64,000 bases of DNA, from positions 155,427 through 219,426 of the forward strand of contig NZ_JACAPR010000007.1 in the NCBI RefSeq assembly GCF_013385635.1, read 5' to 3'. The stretch's first letter is position 1; every line of letters starts with the position of its first letter. The stretch is from Pseudomonas gingeri. Its GTDB lineage: Bacteria > Pseudomonadota > Gammaproteobacteria > Pseudomonadales > Pseudomonadaceae. The notes beneath the pieces are model-generated. The model saw nothing but the letters and a program-made list of their open reading frames with translations, searched no databases and was not told the DNA's origin. This document shows, piece after piece, positions 36,793 to 45,488 of the stretch. The translations under genes were made by a program, and so were the position numbers.

Positions 36793-37488
36793 ATGAGCCA
36801 GACCGCGACCATCCTCGTCATCGACGATGAACCGCAGATTCGCAAGTTCCTGCGCATCAGCCTCGCCTCCCAGGGCTACAAGGTGCTGGAGGCGGGGACC
36901 GGGACCGAAGGCCTGGCCCATGCGGCGTTGAACAAGCCCGACCTGCTGGTGCTCGATCTCGGCCTGCCGGACATGGACGGCCAGCAGGTGCTGCGCGAGT
37001 TTCGCGAATGGTCCACGGCGCCGGTGCTGGTGCTGTCGGTGCGCGCCAGCGAAGGGCAGAAGGTGCAGGCCCTGGACGGCGGCGCCAATGACTATGTGAC
37101 CAAGCCCTTCGGTATCCAGGAGTTTCTGGCACGGATCCGTGCCTTGTTGCGCCAGGCGCCCGGCGGGGAAACCCAGGAGGCCGCTCTGAAGTTCGGCCCG
37201 TTGACCGTTGACCTGGCCTATCGGCGGGTGTTGCTGGAGGGCACGGAGGTGGCGTTGACGCGCAAGGAGTACGCGGTACTCGCCCAGCTGGCGCGGCATC
37301 CGGGGCGGGTGATCACCCAGCAGCAACTGCTCAAGGACATCTGGGGGCCGACCCATACCGAGGACAGTCACTACCTGCGGATCGTGGTCGGTCACCTGCG
37401 CCAGAAGCTGGCGGACGATCCGACCCAGCCGCGTTTTATCGTCACCGAGGCCGGCGTCGGCTATCGTCTGCTCGATAGCCAGGGTTGA
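36793..37488 (+). CDS. kdpE: Response regulator KdpE
   Basis: 231 residues from the ATG at 36793, 36 bp after the kdpD stop. Receiver with acidic pocket Asp11-Asp12, phospho-acceptor Asp55 (LLVLDLGLPDMDG) and switch lysine in YVTKPFGIQEFL; winged-helix domain with HYLRIVVGHLRQKL. It activates kdpFABC under potassium limitation, probably at the TTTACGC direct repeat upstream of kdpF. No terminator is seen; REP elements follow directly. Confidence 0.96.
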   Translation: MSQTATILVIDDEPQIRKFLRISLASQGYKVLEAGTGTEGLAHAALNKPDLLVLDLGLPDMDGQQVLREFREWSTAPVLVLSVRASEGQKVQALDGGANDYVTKPFGIQEFLARIRALLRQAPGGETQEAALKFGPLTVDLAYRRVLLEGTEVALTRKEYAVLAQLARHPGRVITQQQLLKDIWGPTHTEDSHYLRIVVGHLRQKLADDPTQPRFIVTEAGVGYRLLDSQG

Positions 37489-37515
37489 ACGGCGCTTTCC
37501 TGCCGGGAATGGGCT

Positions 37516-37655
37516 TGTGTGGGCGCGGGCTTGCCCGCGAAGCTTTTGGCGATCTCAAGGGCCTCTTCGCGGGCGCTTTTTTTGTGGGAGCGGGCTTGCC
37601 CGCGAAGAGGCCAGATGGAGCGCCAAAAGCTTCGGGGGCAAGCCCCCTCCCACAT
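37516..37655. repeat. REP cluster (three REPs and a half copy) downstream of kdpE
   Basis: REP palindromes at about 37517-37541 (GCGCGGGCTTGCCCGCGAAG), a half copy at 37563-37575 (CTCTTCGCGGGCG), then 37584-37608 and the inverted 37630-37654 (GGGGGCAAGCCCCCTCCCAC). Both the G-C and the GGGGGC subtypes occur side by side. The elements fill the gap between convergent kdpE and the patatin gene. Confidence 0.85.
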
Positions 37656-37692
37656 AATAAAGCACCATAGAGGGGGCAGCCTGTTCGTCGCT

Positions 37693-38736
37693 TCAGCGCC
37701 GGTCTTCCTCGTAACGGTCCATGGTGTCCCGGGCGATCTCGCGGCCCAGGGCGATCAGTTCCGGCGCCTTGTAGAACTCGAAGAACCGGCACACGCGCTT
37801 GGGCACGTTGATCAGGATATCCGGCGGATAGCCGGCGATCTTGTATTGCGCCAGCGAGGTCTGCATCACCTCGAAACTCTGGTTGATCAGGTCCAGCAGC
37901 GAGGCCGGGCCGACGTTATCGATGATGAACGAACCGGTGGCGGACTTCGGCGCGCCGGCGGCCTGTGGTGCCGCCGCCGGTTGCTGGGCCTCGGGTTCCG
38001 CCGATTCCAGCCAGGGGTTGGCGATAGCCGCGGCGTCGGCGGCCAGGGTCTGTTGTTCGAGGCGCAACAGCTCTTCGGCCTGCTTGCGCCGGAAGGGCAG
38101 GCGCGAACCCATGGAACTGAGCAGGCTGTTGAAGCGGCTCTTGAAGGCCGGCGGGCGCTGGATCACCGGCAGTTGATAGTGCTTCTGGTTGGTCGAGTTG
38201 AGGTTGACGGCGATGATCAGGTCGCAGTGGCTGGACACCACCGGCACGATGGGCAGCGGGTTGAGGATGCCGCCGTCGACCAGCATGCGATTGCCCTGCA
38301 TGACCGGCGTGAACAGGCTCGGGATCGCCGCCGAAGCGCGCATCGCCTGGTGCAGGCAGCCTTCCTGGAACCAGATTTCCTGCTGGTTGGTCAGGTCGGT
38401 GGCGACGGCGGTGTAGGGAATGCGCAGGTCTTCGATATTGATCTCGCCAACGATCTTGCGGATCTGGCCGAAGACCTTTTCGCCACGGATCGCTCCCAGT
38501 CGGAAGCTCACATCCACCAGGCGCAGGACGTCGAGGTAGTCCAGGCTTTCGATCCAGTTGCGGTATTCGTCGAGCTTACCGGCGGCATAGATGCCACCGA
38601 CCACCGCGCCCATGGAACAACCGGCGATGCAGGCGATTTCATAACCGCGCCGTTCGATTTCCTCGATCACCCCGATATGGGCATAACCCCGGGCCCCGCC
38701 CGAGCCCAACACCAATGCGACACGCTTCTTCATCAT
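37693..38736 (-). CDS. Patatin-like phospholipase (RssA-type)
   Basis: 347 residues. Bacterial patatin fold with the oxyanion loop GSGGARG (11-17), the nucleophile Ser41 in GCSMG, and the Asp of the catalytic dyad in LVDGGILNPLP. The final third (about 215-345) is extra, with an alanine/proline-rich linker (QQPAAAPQAAGAP) and a conserved-looking tail. There is no signal peptide, so it is cytosolic or membrane-peripheral, unlike secreted ExoU/PlpD. Substrate likely phospholipid or lysophospholipid; biological role unknown. The start may be the second ATG (MKKRVALVLG). Confidence 0.9.
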   Translation of the reverse strand: MMKKRVALVLGSGGARGYAHIGVIEEIERRGYEIACIAGCSMGAVVGGIYAAGKLDEYRNWIESLDYLDVLRLVDVSFRLGAIRGEKVFGQIRKIVGEINIEDLRIPYTAVATDLTNQQEIWFQEGCLHQAMRASAAIPSLFTPVMQGNRMLVDGGILNPLPIVPVVSSHCDLIIAVNLNSTNQKHYQLPVIQRPPAFKSRFNSLLSSMGSRLPFRRKQAEELLRLEQQTLAADAAAIANPWLESAEPEAQQPAAAPQAAGAPKSATGSFIIDNVGPASLLDLINQSFEVMQTSLAQYKIAGYPPDILINVPKRVCRFFEFYKAPELIALGREIARDTMDRYEEDRR

Positions 38737-38928
38737 GGATTCCTTGAACGGCCGGTTGCTAACAATGCGCCCATAGACGGCTGCGGTACAATCGCCGCTC
38801 GTTTCCGTCTGCTCGAACGTTCCCGTTGTTCATATTGATTAGCTAAGCTTGTAGGGCAGGGCAAGGCACTTTTTGCCCGGCGCACCGTCATAACCTGCAC
38901 GACTGTTTTTTTTCTTGAGGTGTCATCG

Positions 38929-39207
38929 ATGAAAGCCTGGATCTGTGTGCCATTGATTGCGTTGGCTTTGGCGGGTTGCGCGGGCAAGACTGCCTATCGC
39001 GAGAGCTGCGGTACCCAGCTGGATGCCGCCTGGCGTGAGCTTGACCTGGCCAAGGCCGAAGGCTTTGCCGGCACCGTGAGTTACTCCAAGGCCCTGTCGC
39101 TGCTGACCGGCGCCAAGACCCAGCAACAGTTCGAAGCCTACGAGGGCTGTTCGGCCAAGGCCGAGAAGGCACGCTTCTACATCCGCGAGTCGCGCGCCGG
39201 GCGTTGA
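38929..39207 (+). CDS. Small lipoprotein
   Basis: 92 residues from the ATG at 38929 with TTGAGG eight bases upstream; an in-frame GTG at 38920 overlaps that site and is rejected. Signal peptide MKAWICVPLIALALAGC ends in the lipobox LAGC (acylated Cys17). The mature part has two more cysteines (ESCGTQ and EGCSAK) that could form a disulfide, and a short helical repeat-like region. Outer-membrane anchored by the lack of Asp after Cys. Function unknown; it stands alone between the divergent patatin gene and a REP. Confidence 0.8.
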   Translation: MKAWICVPLIALALAGCAGKTAYRESCGTQLDAAWRELDLAKAEGFAGTVSYSKALSLLTGAKTQQQFEAYEGCSAKAEKARFYIRESRAGR

Positions 39208-39236
39208 ACAAAAAATGCCAGGCCGAGCACGGTCAC

Positions 39237-39325
39237 TGTAGGAGCCGGGCTTGTCGGAGCGCCGAACCGCCGCGAATAGGCCCCTGAGATTGCTAAAAGC
39301 TTCGCGAGCAAGCTCTGCTCCCACA
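39237..39325. repeat. Diverged REP pair
   Basis: TGTAGGAGCCGGGCTTGTCGG at 39237-39257 and the inverted half TTCGCGAGCAAGCTCTGCTCC at 39301-39321. Both halves have decayed from the consensus. The rest of the 217 bp gap before the moxR-type gene holds no clear promoter. Confidence 0.65.
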
Positions 39326-39424
39326 GGTTTTGTGTCGTTGCAGAAAGAGGGGGACTCATCTACCTGCGTCGCGTTGGAAAGGATGTAATATCCCCGGCGT
39401 CTCCCCACGTTTGGATGTCTGCCT

Positions 39425-40342
39425 ATGCGCAGTAAACTGGAAGCCTGCCTGCAGGCTGTCAACCAGGTGGTATTGGGCAAGGATGCCCAGGTTCGCCTGG
39501 GCCTCACCTGTCTCCTGGCCGACGGCCATTTGCTTATCGAAGACCTGCCCGGCATGGGCAAGACCACCCTCAGTCACACCCTGGCCAAGGTTCTCGGCCT
39601 GAGTTTCCAGCGTATCCAGTTCACTTCCGACCTGCTCCCCAGCGATATCCTCGGCACCTCGGTGTTCGACAAGGACAGCGGGCGTTTCGTCTTCCACCCG
39701 GGGCCGATCTTCGCCGAACTGGTGCTGGCCGATGAAATCAACCGGGCCACGCCCAAGAGCCAGAGCGCGTTGCTCGAAGCCATGGAAGAAGGTCAGGTGA
39801 CCATCGAAGGCGCCACCCGCCCGCTGCCTTCGCCGTTCTTTGTGATTGCCACGCAGAATCCCACCAGCCAGGGCGGCACCTTTGCCTTGCCCGAGTCGCA
39901 GCTGGACCGCTTCCTGATGCGGGTGTCCCTCGGCTACCCGGCCCGGGCGGCGGAAAAGGCCCTGTTGCTCGGGGTCTCGCGACGGGACCTGCTGCCGCAA
40001 TTGCAGCCGATCCTCAGTCATCACGAACTGGCGGCGTTGCAGCAGGAGGTCAAGCAGGTCCGGGCCAGCGATGCCCTGGTGGACTATGTATTGCGCCTGG
40101 TCGGCGCGACCCGCAGCGAAGCGCAGTTCGCCTGGGGCCTGTCACCGCGGGCGAGCCTGGCGATCCTCGCCGCGGCCCGGGCCTGGGCGTTGCTGGCCGG
40201 ACGTGATTATGTGATTCCCGAAGATGTCCAGGCGGTGCTGCCGTCGGTGGTCAGCCATCGCCTGCGCGAGCGCGCCGATCCGGCCGGGCTGGGCGGCGGC
40301 GCGCTGGTGCAGTGGTTGTTGCGCGAGGTGCCAGCACTTTGA
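39425..40342 (+). CDS. MoxR-type AAA+ ATPase
   Basis: 305 residues. Walker A LPGMGKTT at 41-48, Walker B VLADEINRATPKSQSALLEAMEE, sensor 1 IATQNP and the C-terminal lid (SPRASLAILAAARAWALLAGRDYV). MoxR ATPases act as chaperones in maturation of protein complexes. It is the first gene of a MoxR / DUF58 / transglutaminase operon, an arrangement conserved in Pseudomonas upstream of tgpA. It overlaps the next gene by four bases. Confidence 0.92.
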   Translation: MRSKLEACLQAVNQVVLGKDAQVRLGLTCLLADGHLLIEDLPGMGKTTLSHTLAKVLGLSFQRIQFTSDLLPSDILGTSVFDKDSGRFVFHPGPIFAELVLADEINRATPKSQSALLEAMEEGQVTIEGATRPLPSPFFVIATQNPTSQGGTFALPESQLDRFLMRVSLGYPARAAEKALLLGVSRRDLLPQLQPILSHHELAALQQEVKQVRASDALVDYVLRLVGATRSEAQFAWGLSPRASLAILAAARAWALLAGRDYVIPEDVQAVLPSVVSHRLRERADPAGLGGGALVQWLLREVPAL

Positions 40343-41295
40343 CCGGTCGGCTGCGGGCTTCATGGCAGGCCTGGCTGAGCCGGCGCCTGCCGCCCTCGGC
40401 GCGGATCGAGCTGACCCAGCGGCGCATCTTCATCATGCCCAACCGTGCCGGCGGTGTCTTTGCGGCGTTGCTGCTGCTGATCCTGCTGGTGGCGATCAAC
40501 TACCAGAACAGCCTTGCCTACGCTTTGTGTTTCCTGTTGTTGTCGGTGTTCGTCGTAGCGATCCTGCATACCTACCGCAACCTCAGTGGTCTGGTGCTGA
40601 GCGCCGGGGTCGGGCCGGCGGTGTTTGTCGGTGAAGAGGCACGTTTTGTCGTGCGCCTGGAAAGTGCAGGGAAAAGCCACCAGGCAATCCAGCTGGGTTG
40701 GTCGACGCCGCCGACACAGGTAGTGGATGTGCCGCTGGCGGGATTCTGCGAACTGGAACTGACGCGCGCGACCCTGGTCCGCGGCTGGTTGTCGGCACCG
40801 CGCATCGGTGTGCGCAGCAGCTTTCCCCTGGGTATCCTGCGGACCTGGAGCTGGGTCGACCTGGGCCAGCAGGTGCTGGTTTATCCACAGCCCCTGGAAG
40901 GCGAACTGCCGACCCTGGCCAGTATGCCCACTGATGAACAGGATGAAGGCGTGCGGGCCCACGGGCAGGGTGTCGACGATTACCAGGGCTTGAAGTCCTA
41001 CCAGCCCGGCGATTCGTGGCGACGCTTGCACTGGAAGGCTTACTCCCGTGGGCAGGGGCTGCTGATCAAGGACTTCGCCCGCCTCGAGGGGCGCGAGCGC
41101 TGCCTGGATTTCCTCGCCCTGGGCGGCGATGTCGAGCAACGCCTGTCGCGCCTGTGCTACTGGGTGCTGGAGTTATCCAGGCGGCAGGAGCCGTTCGCCC
41201 TGCAGTTGCCCGGTCAACGCCTGGTCACGGACTCCGGCGCCGCCCATTGCGAGGCGTGCCTGCGGGCCCTCGCATTGTTCGGGAAAAGTTCATGA
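40339..41295 (+). CDS. DUF58 domain protein (TTG start)
   Basis: 318 residues if started at the TTG at 40339, which overlaps the moxR-type stop as TTGA, with GAGG ten bases upstream; GTG codons at 40312 and 40330 are alternatives. Two membrane helices at about 40-75, then a region with DYQGLKSYQPGDSWRRLHWK, the DUF58 signature, followed by a von Willebrand-like stretch. Partner of the MoxR ATPase. A DnaA-box sequence (40881-40889) overlaps its VYPQ codons. Confidence 0.87.
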   Translation: MTGRLRASWQAWLSRRLPPSARIELTQRRIFIMPNRAGGVFAALLLLILLVAINYQNSLAYALCFLLLSVFVVAILHTYRNLSGLVLSAGVGPAVFVGEEARFVVRLESAGKSHQAIQLGWSTPPTQVVDVPLAGFCELELTRATLVRGWLSAPRIGVRSSFPLGILRTWSWVDLGQQVLVYPQPLEGELPTLASMPTDEQDEGVRAHGQGVDDYQGLKSYQPGDSWRRLHWKAYSRGQGLLIKDFARLEGRERCLDFLALGGDVEQRLSRLCYWVLELSRRQEPFALQLPGQRLVTDSGAAHCEACLRALALFGKSS

Positions 41296-43262
41296 GCAGT
41301 GCACCGCTGATTTCCCGGGCCAGCCTGGTCTGGCTGCTGGTGGCCCAGGCCCTGGTGATGCTGCCGTTCTGGTTGCATGTGCCGCCGTGGATGGTCGTGT
41401 TCTGGCTCGGTTGCACGATCTGGCGCATCCAGGTCTACCGCATGCGGGCGCGGTTTCCCGGCAAGGTCCTGGAAGTCCTGTTGCTGGTGGCGACCATCGT
41501 CGGCATCTGGCTTTCGCGCAAGAGCCTGATCGGCCTGGATGCCGGTGCCGTGCTGCTGGTGGCGATGTTTATCCTCAAGCTGGTGGAGACCCGCACCCGC
41601 CGCGATGCCCTGGTGCTGATCTTCCTCGGGCTGTTTTGCGTGGCGGTGGCCTACCTGTTCGAGGACAGCCTGCCCTGGGCTGCCTATAGCCTGTTGCCGG
41701 TCGGCGCCTTGCTGGCGGCCCTGATCGGTTTGCAGCAGGGGCCCGGCACCCGGCCGCCGGTCACCCTGAAGCTGGCCGCGACCCTGCTGGCGCAGGCCTT
41801 GCCGCTGATGCTCCTGCTGTTCCTGTTCTTCCCGCGCATTGCGCCGTTGTGGTCCTTGCCCCTGCCGAGCGACAAGGGCATGACCGGGCTTTCCGAGAGC
41901 ATGTCGCCCGGTGAAGTGGCCGAGCTCGGGCGTTCCGCCGAACTGGCGTTCCGTGCCAGTTTCGACGGGCCGCTGCCGCCGCGACGGGAGCTGTACTGGC
42001 GGGCCTTGACCCTGGAGCAGTTCGATGGCCAGCGCTGGAGCCAGGCGCCGGGCGTGCCTTTCAGTCCGGCGCCGAAATGGCAGGCCAGCGGCGAGTCCTG
42101 GCGCTACAGCGTGATCCTGCAACCCAGCGGTAAGCCCTGGCTGCCGACGCTGGATGTCGCCAGCAGCGACCAGGGCGATGTACGCCAACTGGCGGACTAT
42201 CGCTTGCAGCGCCAGCGCCCGGTGCAACAGGTGTTGATGTACCGGGCCAGTTCCTGGCCGCAGGTCGCGCGCGATCCCCAGCTCAACGAGCGGGCCCGCC
42301 GCCAGGATCTGCAATTGCCTGCCCAGGGTGACCCGCGGACCCGCCAGTGGGCCGCCGAGCTGCGACAACGTTATCCACAGCCCGCGGCACTGGTGGCGGC
42401 GCTGCTCCAGCATTTCCACGACGAGCCCTATCACTACACCCTCAAGCCGCCGACCCTGGGCGCGGACAGCGTCGATGCCTTCCTGTTCGACAGCCGCCAG
42501 GGTTTCTGCGCGCACTTTGCCGGCGCCATGACCTATGTGCTGCGGGCGGCGGGTATCCCGGCGCGGGTGGTGGCCGGTTATCAGGGCGGCGAGTTGAACC
42601 CGGCGGGCAATTTCCTCACGGTGCGCCAGTACGATGCCCATGCCTGGGTCGAGTACTGGCAGGTCGGGCAGGGCTGGCGCAGTGTCGATCCGACCTATGC
42701 CGTGGCGCCGGAGCGGATCGATCAGGGCCTGGAGCAGGCTTTGGCGGCGGATGAAGGTGCGCCGGGAGCCTCGGTATTTTCGCCGCTGCGTTACCGCCAT
42801 CTGACCTGGCTCAATGAGTTGCGCCTGGGCTGGGATAATCTCAATTATGGCTGGCAGCGCTGGGTCCTGGGGTATCAGGGCGAGCAGCAGTTCAAACTCA
42901 TGGGGCGCTGGTTCGGCGACCTGGCCGGACTGATGCTGCCGATCGGCCTGGTACTGATCCTCGCGCTGTTGTCGTTGTGGCTGCTGCGTCCCTGGCGGAC
43001 CAGGGCCGATCCGCAGCTACGGTTGTTCGCCGTCTTTGAAAAGCTGCTGGCGCGCCGTGGCCTGGTACGCGAACCGGGCGAAGGGCCTGCGGCGTTCGCC
43101 GAACGCGCGGTCCGGCAGTTGCCGCGCCAGGCCGAGCTGATCCGCGAGTTCACGCAACTGTTCATCAGGCAGCGCTATGCTGAACAGATCCCGTCGATGG
43201 ATGCATTGCAACAGGTGTTGCGGTCATTGCGTCGCAGTCTTGGAAGTTCGATTTGGGAGTGA
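41292..43262 (+). CDS. tgpA: Transglutaminase-like membrane protein TgpA
   Basis: 656 residues from the ATG at 41292, overlapping the DUF58 stop (ATGA). An N-terminal DUF3488 block of five or six membrane helices (about 10-190), a periplasmic transglutaminase-like domain with Cys (RQGFCAHFAGAM), His (HAWVEYW) and Asp (SVDPTYA) of the triad, a further helix at about 545-570 and a C-terminal DUF4129-like cytoplasmic tail. The P. aeruginosa homologue TgpA is important for viability and has periplasmic transglutaminase activity. DnaA-box sequence at 42371-42379 (RYPQ codons). Confidence 0.92.
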   Translation: MSSAPLISRASLVWLLVAQALVMLPFWLHVPPWMVVFWLGCTIWRIQVYRMRARFPGKVLEVLLLVATIVGIWLSRKSLIGLDAGAVLLVAMFILKLVETRTRRDALVLIFLGLFCVAVAYLFEDSLPWAAYSLLPVGALLAALIGLQQGPGTRPPVTLKLAATLLAQALPLMLLLFLFFPRIAPLWSLPLPSDKGMTGLSESMSPGEVAELGRSAELAFRASFDGPLPPRRELYWRALTLEQFDGQRWSQAPGVPFSPAPKWQASGESWRYSVILQPSGKPWLPTLDVASSDQGDVRQLADYRLQRQRPVQQVLMYRASSWPQVARDPQLNERARRQDLQLPAQGDPRTRQWAAELRQRYPQPAALVAALLQHFHDEPYHYTLKPPTLGADSVDAFLFDSRQGFCAHFAGAMTYVLRAAGIPARVVAGYQGGELNPAGNFLTVRQYDAHAWVEYWQVGQGWRSVDPTYAVAPERIDQGLEQALAADEGAPGASVFSPLRYRHLTWLNELRLGWDNLNYGWQRWVLGYQGEQQFKLMGRWFGDLAGLMLPIGLVLILALLSLWLLRPWRTRADPQLRLFAVFEKLLARRGLVREPGEGPAAFAERAVRQLPRQAELIREFTQLFIRQRYAEQIPSMDALQQVLRSLRRSLGSSIWE

Positions 43263-43268
43263 GTGTCG

Positions 43269-44033
43269 ATGTCGGTCCTGGTAGATCTCTTGGTGGCTCA
43301 GGTGCTGAGCCTGGAAGTACGCTTGTTGGCCTGTCATGCTCGAGTGGATGCGCTGACCGACGACGAGGGACTGCATGATCTGCGCACCACCGTACGCCGT
43401 CTGCGTAGCTTGTTGCGGCCATTGCGCGGGTTGCCGGGTGTCGCGCAACTGGAACAGGCGGCGGCCGAGGTGGGGCAACTGACCACGCCGATTCGCGACC
43501 GTGAGGTACTGGCGGCCTACCTGCACCGGCAGGGTCATCATGTCGCGGCCGCACGGCGCACCGCGCAGTTGTCCGAGGACTACTGGAAAGTGGCCGGCAG
43601 TGATGAACTGAAGAACCTCTTCGGCATGCTCGATGCCTTCCCGCGTTTCTTGCGTGCCTCCCAGTACCAGGGGCTGCTCAAGGGCTTGCAGAAACGCATT
43701 GAAAAGCGCCTGGCGAAACAGTGGGATGCCCTCGACGAAGCGCTGCATGACCCGATGCACGATCGCCATCGTCTGCGCCTGCTGATCAAGCGGGTGCGTT
43801 ACGCCGCCGAGGCCTACCCGGAGCTGGATCGCCTGCCGGCGCCGGCGTTGAAGCAGCTCAAGGCAGCCCAGGAGGCGTTGGGCGACTGGCATGATTGCTG
43901 GCAGTGGCTGTTGCAGGCCGAGCAGCAGCCAGACCTGCAGCCTTGCGTGAGTGGCTGGCGCAGCGCCATGACGCGGGCCGAAAGCAAGGCCGACCGGGTG
44001 CTCGATCGCCTGAGCGAGACCTGTTTCAAGTGA
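43269..44033 (+). CDS. CHAD domain protein
   Basis: 254 residues from the ATG at 43269, with GGGAG nine bases upstream; a GTG at 43263 is in frame but too close to it. The CHAD fold (conserved histidine alpha-helical domain) is suggested by VDALTDDEGLHDLRTTVRRLRS near the N-terminus and DRHRLRLLIKRVRYAAEAYPEL in the second half; histidines and lysine/arginine patches bind polyphosphate in studied homologues. It starts seven bases after tgpA, so it may be co-transcribed. Confidence 0.85.
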   Translation: MSVLVDLLVAQVLSLEVRLLACHARVDALTDDEGLHDLRTTVRRLRSLLRPLRGLPGVAQLEQAAAEVGQLTTPIRDREVLAAYLHRQGHHVAAARRTAQLSEDYWKVAGSDELKNLFGMLDAFPRFLRASQYQGLLKGLQKRIEKRLAKQWDALDEALHDPMHDRHRLRLLIKRVRYAAEAYPELDRLPAPALKQLKAAQEALGDWHDCWQWLLQAEQQPDLQPCVSGWRSAMTRAESKADRVLDRLSETCFK

Positions 44034-44197
44034 CCTGCCACCGCTGACCCGCTGCCACTGACCTGTTTGACAGGCTGTTTGGCCGGTATGAGCGCTGTAT
44101 CCCAGGGGCGTGCTGGTTAAGATTCAGCGCTGTCCTGGTTTCGAGCCGCAGGGCTCGCGCCAGGACTCCAGGGATTATTTCGCCAGCCGAGGTGTGC

Positions 44198-44995
44198 ATG
44201 CGCTTTTCAGATTTGCTCGATGAGGTCCGTCGCGACCCGCAGGGTTTGACCATTCCGGCCGAATGGGGGCAGGGGCGTGCCACGTTCGGTGGCCTGGTGG
44301 TGGCCTTGCAGTACGAAGCCCTGCGCGCCCGTGTGCCGGCCGAGCGGCCTTTGCGTTCGCTGGCCGTGACCTTTGTCGGCCCGGTCGAACCGGAGGTCCC
44401 GGTAACGTTTGAAGTCGAGGTGCTGCGTGAAGGCAAGGCGGTCAGCCAGGTGCTAGGGAGGGCGGTGCAGAAGGGCCAGGTGGTGACCCTGGTCCAGGGA
44501 AGTTTTGGCGCGTCGCGTGAATCGGCGGTAGAGGTGAGCGCCGAAGCGGCACCGGAAATGAAGCACTGGGACAAATGCCAGGAGCTACCCTACGTCAAGG
44601 GCGTGACGCCGGAGTTCATGCGCCACCTGGCCATGCGTTGGGGAGTGGGCGGCTTTCCGTTTACCGGCAACACGTCGCGGGAGATGGGTGGCTGGGTCCG
44701 CCTGCGTGGCGACGTCAAGGAAGAGCCCCTCACCGAAGCCCACCTGCTGGCCCTGGTGGACGCCTGGCCGCCGGCACTGCTGCCGCACCTGAACAAGCTG
44801 GCGGCGGGCAGCACCTTGACCTGGACCGTGGAGTTCGTCCAGCCGTTGCTGGAACTCAATACCCTGGACTGGTGCAAGTACCTGGCGGTGATCGAACATG
44901 CCCGTGATGGCTACGGGCATGTGGCGGCATCGCTGTGGAGCCCGGACGATCGGCTGATTGCCCTGAGCCGGCAGACCGTGACCGTTTTCGGCTGA
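44198..44995 (+). CDS. Acyl-CoA thioesterase family protein (double hotdog)
   Basis: 265 residues from the ATG at 44198 (GAGG five bases upstream; a GTG at 44192 is in frame). It looks like a TesB-type double hotdog protein: the first half includes GQGRATFGGLVVALQYEAL and TFVGPVEPEVPVTFEVE, the second VNTLDWCKYLAV-like strands (LELNTLDWCKYLAVIEHA) and YGHVAASLWSPDDRLIALSRQT. Likely acyl-CoA hydrolase in the cytoplasm. Single gene; REP elements follow. Confidence 0.85.
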   Translation: MRFSDLLDEVRRDPQGLTIPAEWGQGRATFGGLVVALQYEALRARVPAERPLRSLAVTFVGPVEPEVPVTFEVEVLREGKAVSQVLGRAVQKGQVVTLVQGSFGASRESAVEVSAEAAPEMKHWDKCQELPYVKGVTPEFMRHLAMRWGVGGFPFTGNTSREMGGWVRLRGDVKEEPLTEAHLLALVDAWPPALLPHLNKLAAGSTLTWTVEFVQPLLELNTLDWCKYLAVIEHARDGYGHVAASLWSPDDRLIALSRQTVTVFG

Positions 44996-45009
44996 CCATA
45001 CCGCCTGAA

Positions 45010-45134
45010 TGTGGGAGCGGGCTTGCCCGCGAAGGCGATGTTCGTGCCACGGGAAATGTGGCGGATGTACCGGCCTCTTCGTGGGCAAGCCCACTCCCAC
45101 AGGGATCTACTTTCCCAGAGGCCCACTCCCACAG
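45010..45134. repeat. REPIN with extra half REP
   Basis: GTGGGAGCGGGCTTGCCCGC at 45011-45030 and the inverted REP CGTGGGCAAGCCCACTCCCA at 45080-45099, about 50 bp apart; a partial third copy GCCCACTCCCACAG follows at 45121-45134. Confidence 0.8.
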
Positions 45135-45170
45135 AGGTCCACTGAAGGGGAGCCCGCTTCAAAGAAAGGT

Positions 45171-45404
45171 TCAGGCTTCGAGCGTATGCCCTTTGCGCCT
45201 GAGGCTGTAGGCCGCCACCAGGCCGATCACGCCGATGGCCACATTGGTCAGGTCTTCGCTGAACACGCCCGAGGCGACCAGCAGGAAGGCCAGGGCAAAC
45301 AGGATCACCGAGAGTAGTTGCATGCCTTCGCGGGTGCCGTCGTTCGAAGTGTTCGGCGCAACGCGCCATTGCCAGGCAGGAAGGTTGGGGTGACGTTTGC
45401 CCAT
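45171..45404 (-). CDS. Small membrane protein
   Basis: 77 residues from the ATG at 45404 (MGKRHPNLPAWQWRVAPN), with AAGGAG about seven bases upstream. Two hydrophobic helices (about 29-48 and 53-68, MQLLSVILFALAFLLVASG and VAIGVIGLVAAY) follow a polar N-terminus. No family is recognised. It lies between a REPIN and a divergent gap, with the chemotaxis receptor gene upstream on the same strand at 84 bp. Confidence 0.7.
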   Translation of the reverse strand: MGKRHPNLPAWQWRVAPNTSNDGTREGMQLLSVILFALAFLLVASGVFSEDLTNVAIGVIGLVAAYSLRRKGHTLEA

Positions 45405-45488
45405 GGTTATGCTCCTTGGTTCATGTTTTCGATGAACCAAGGATAGGCCGGGCGAACGTCGGCGGCGAATCAACTCTTGCTATCGATT

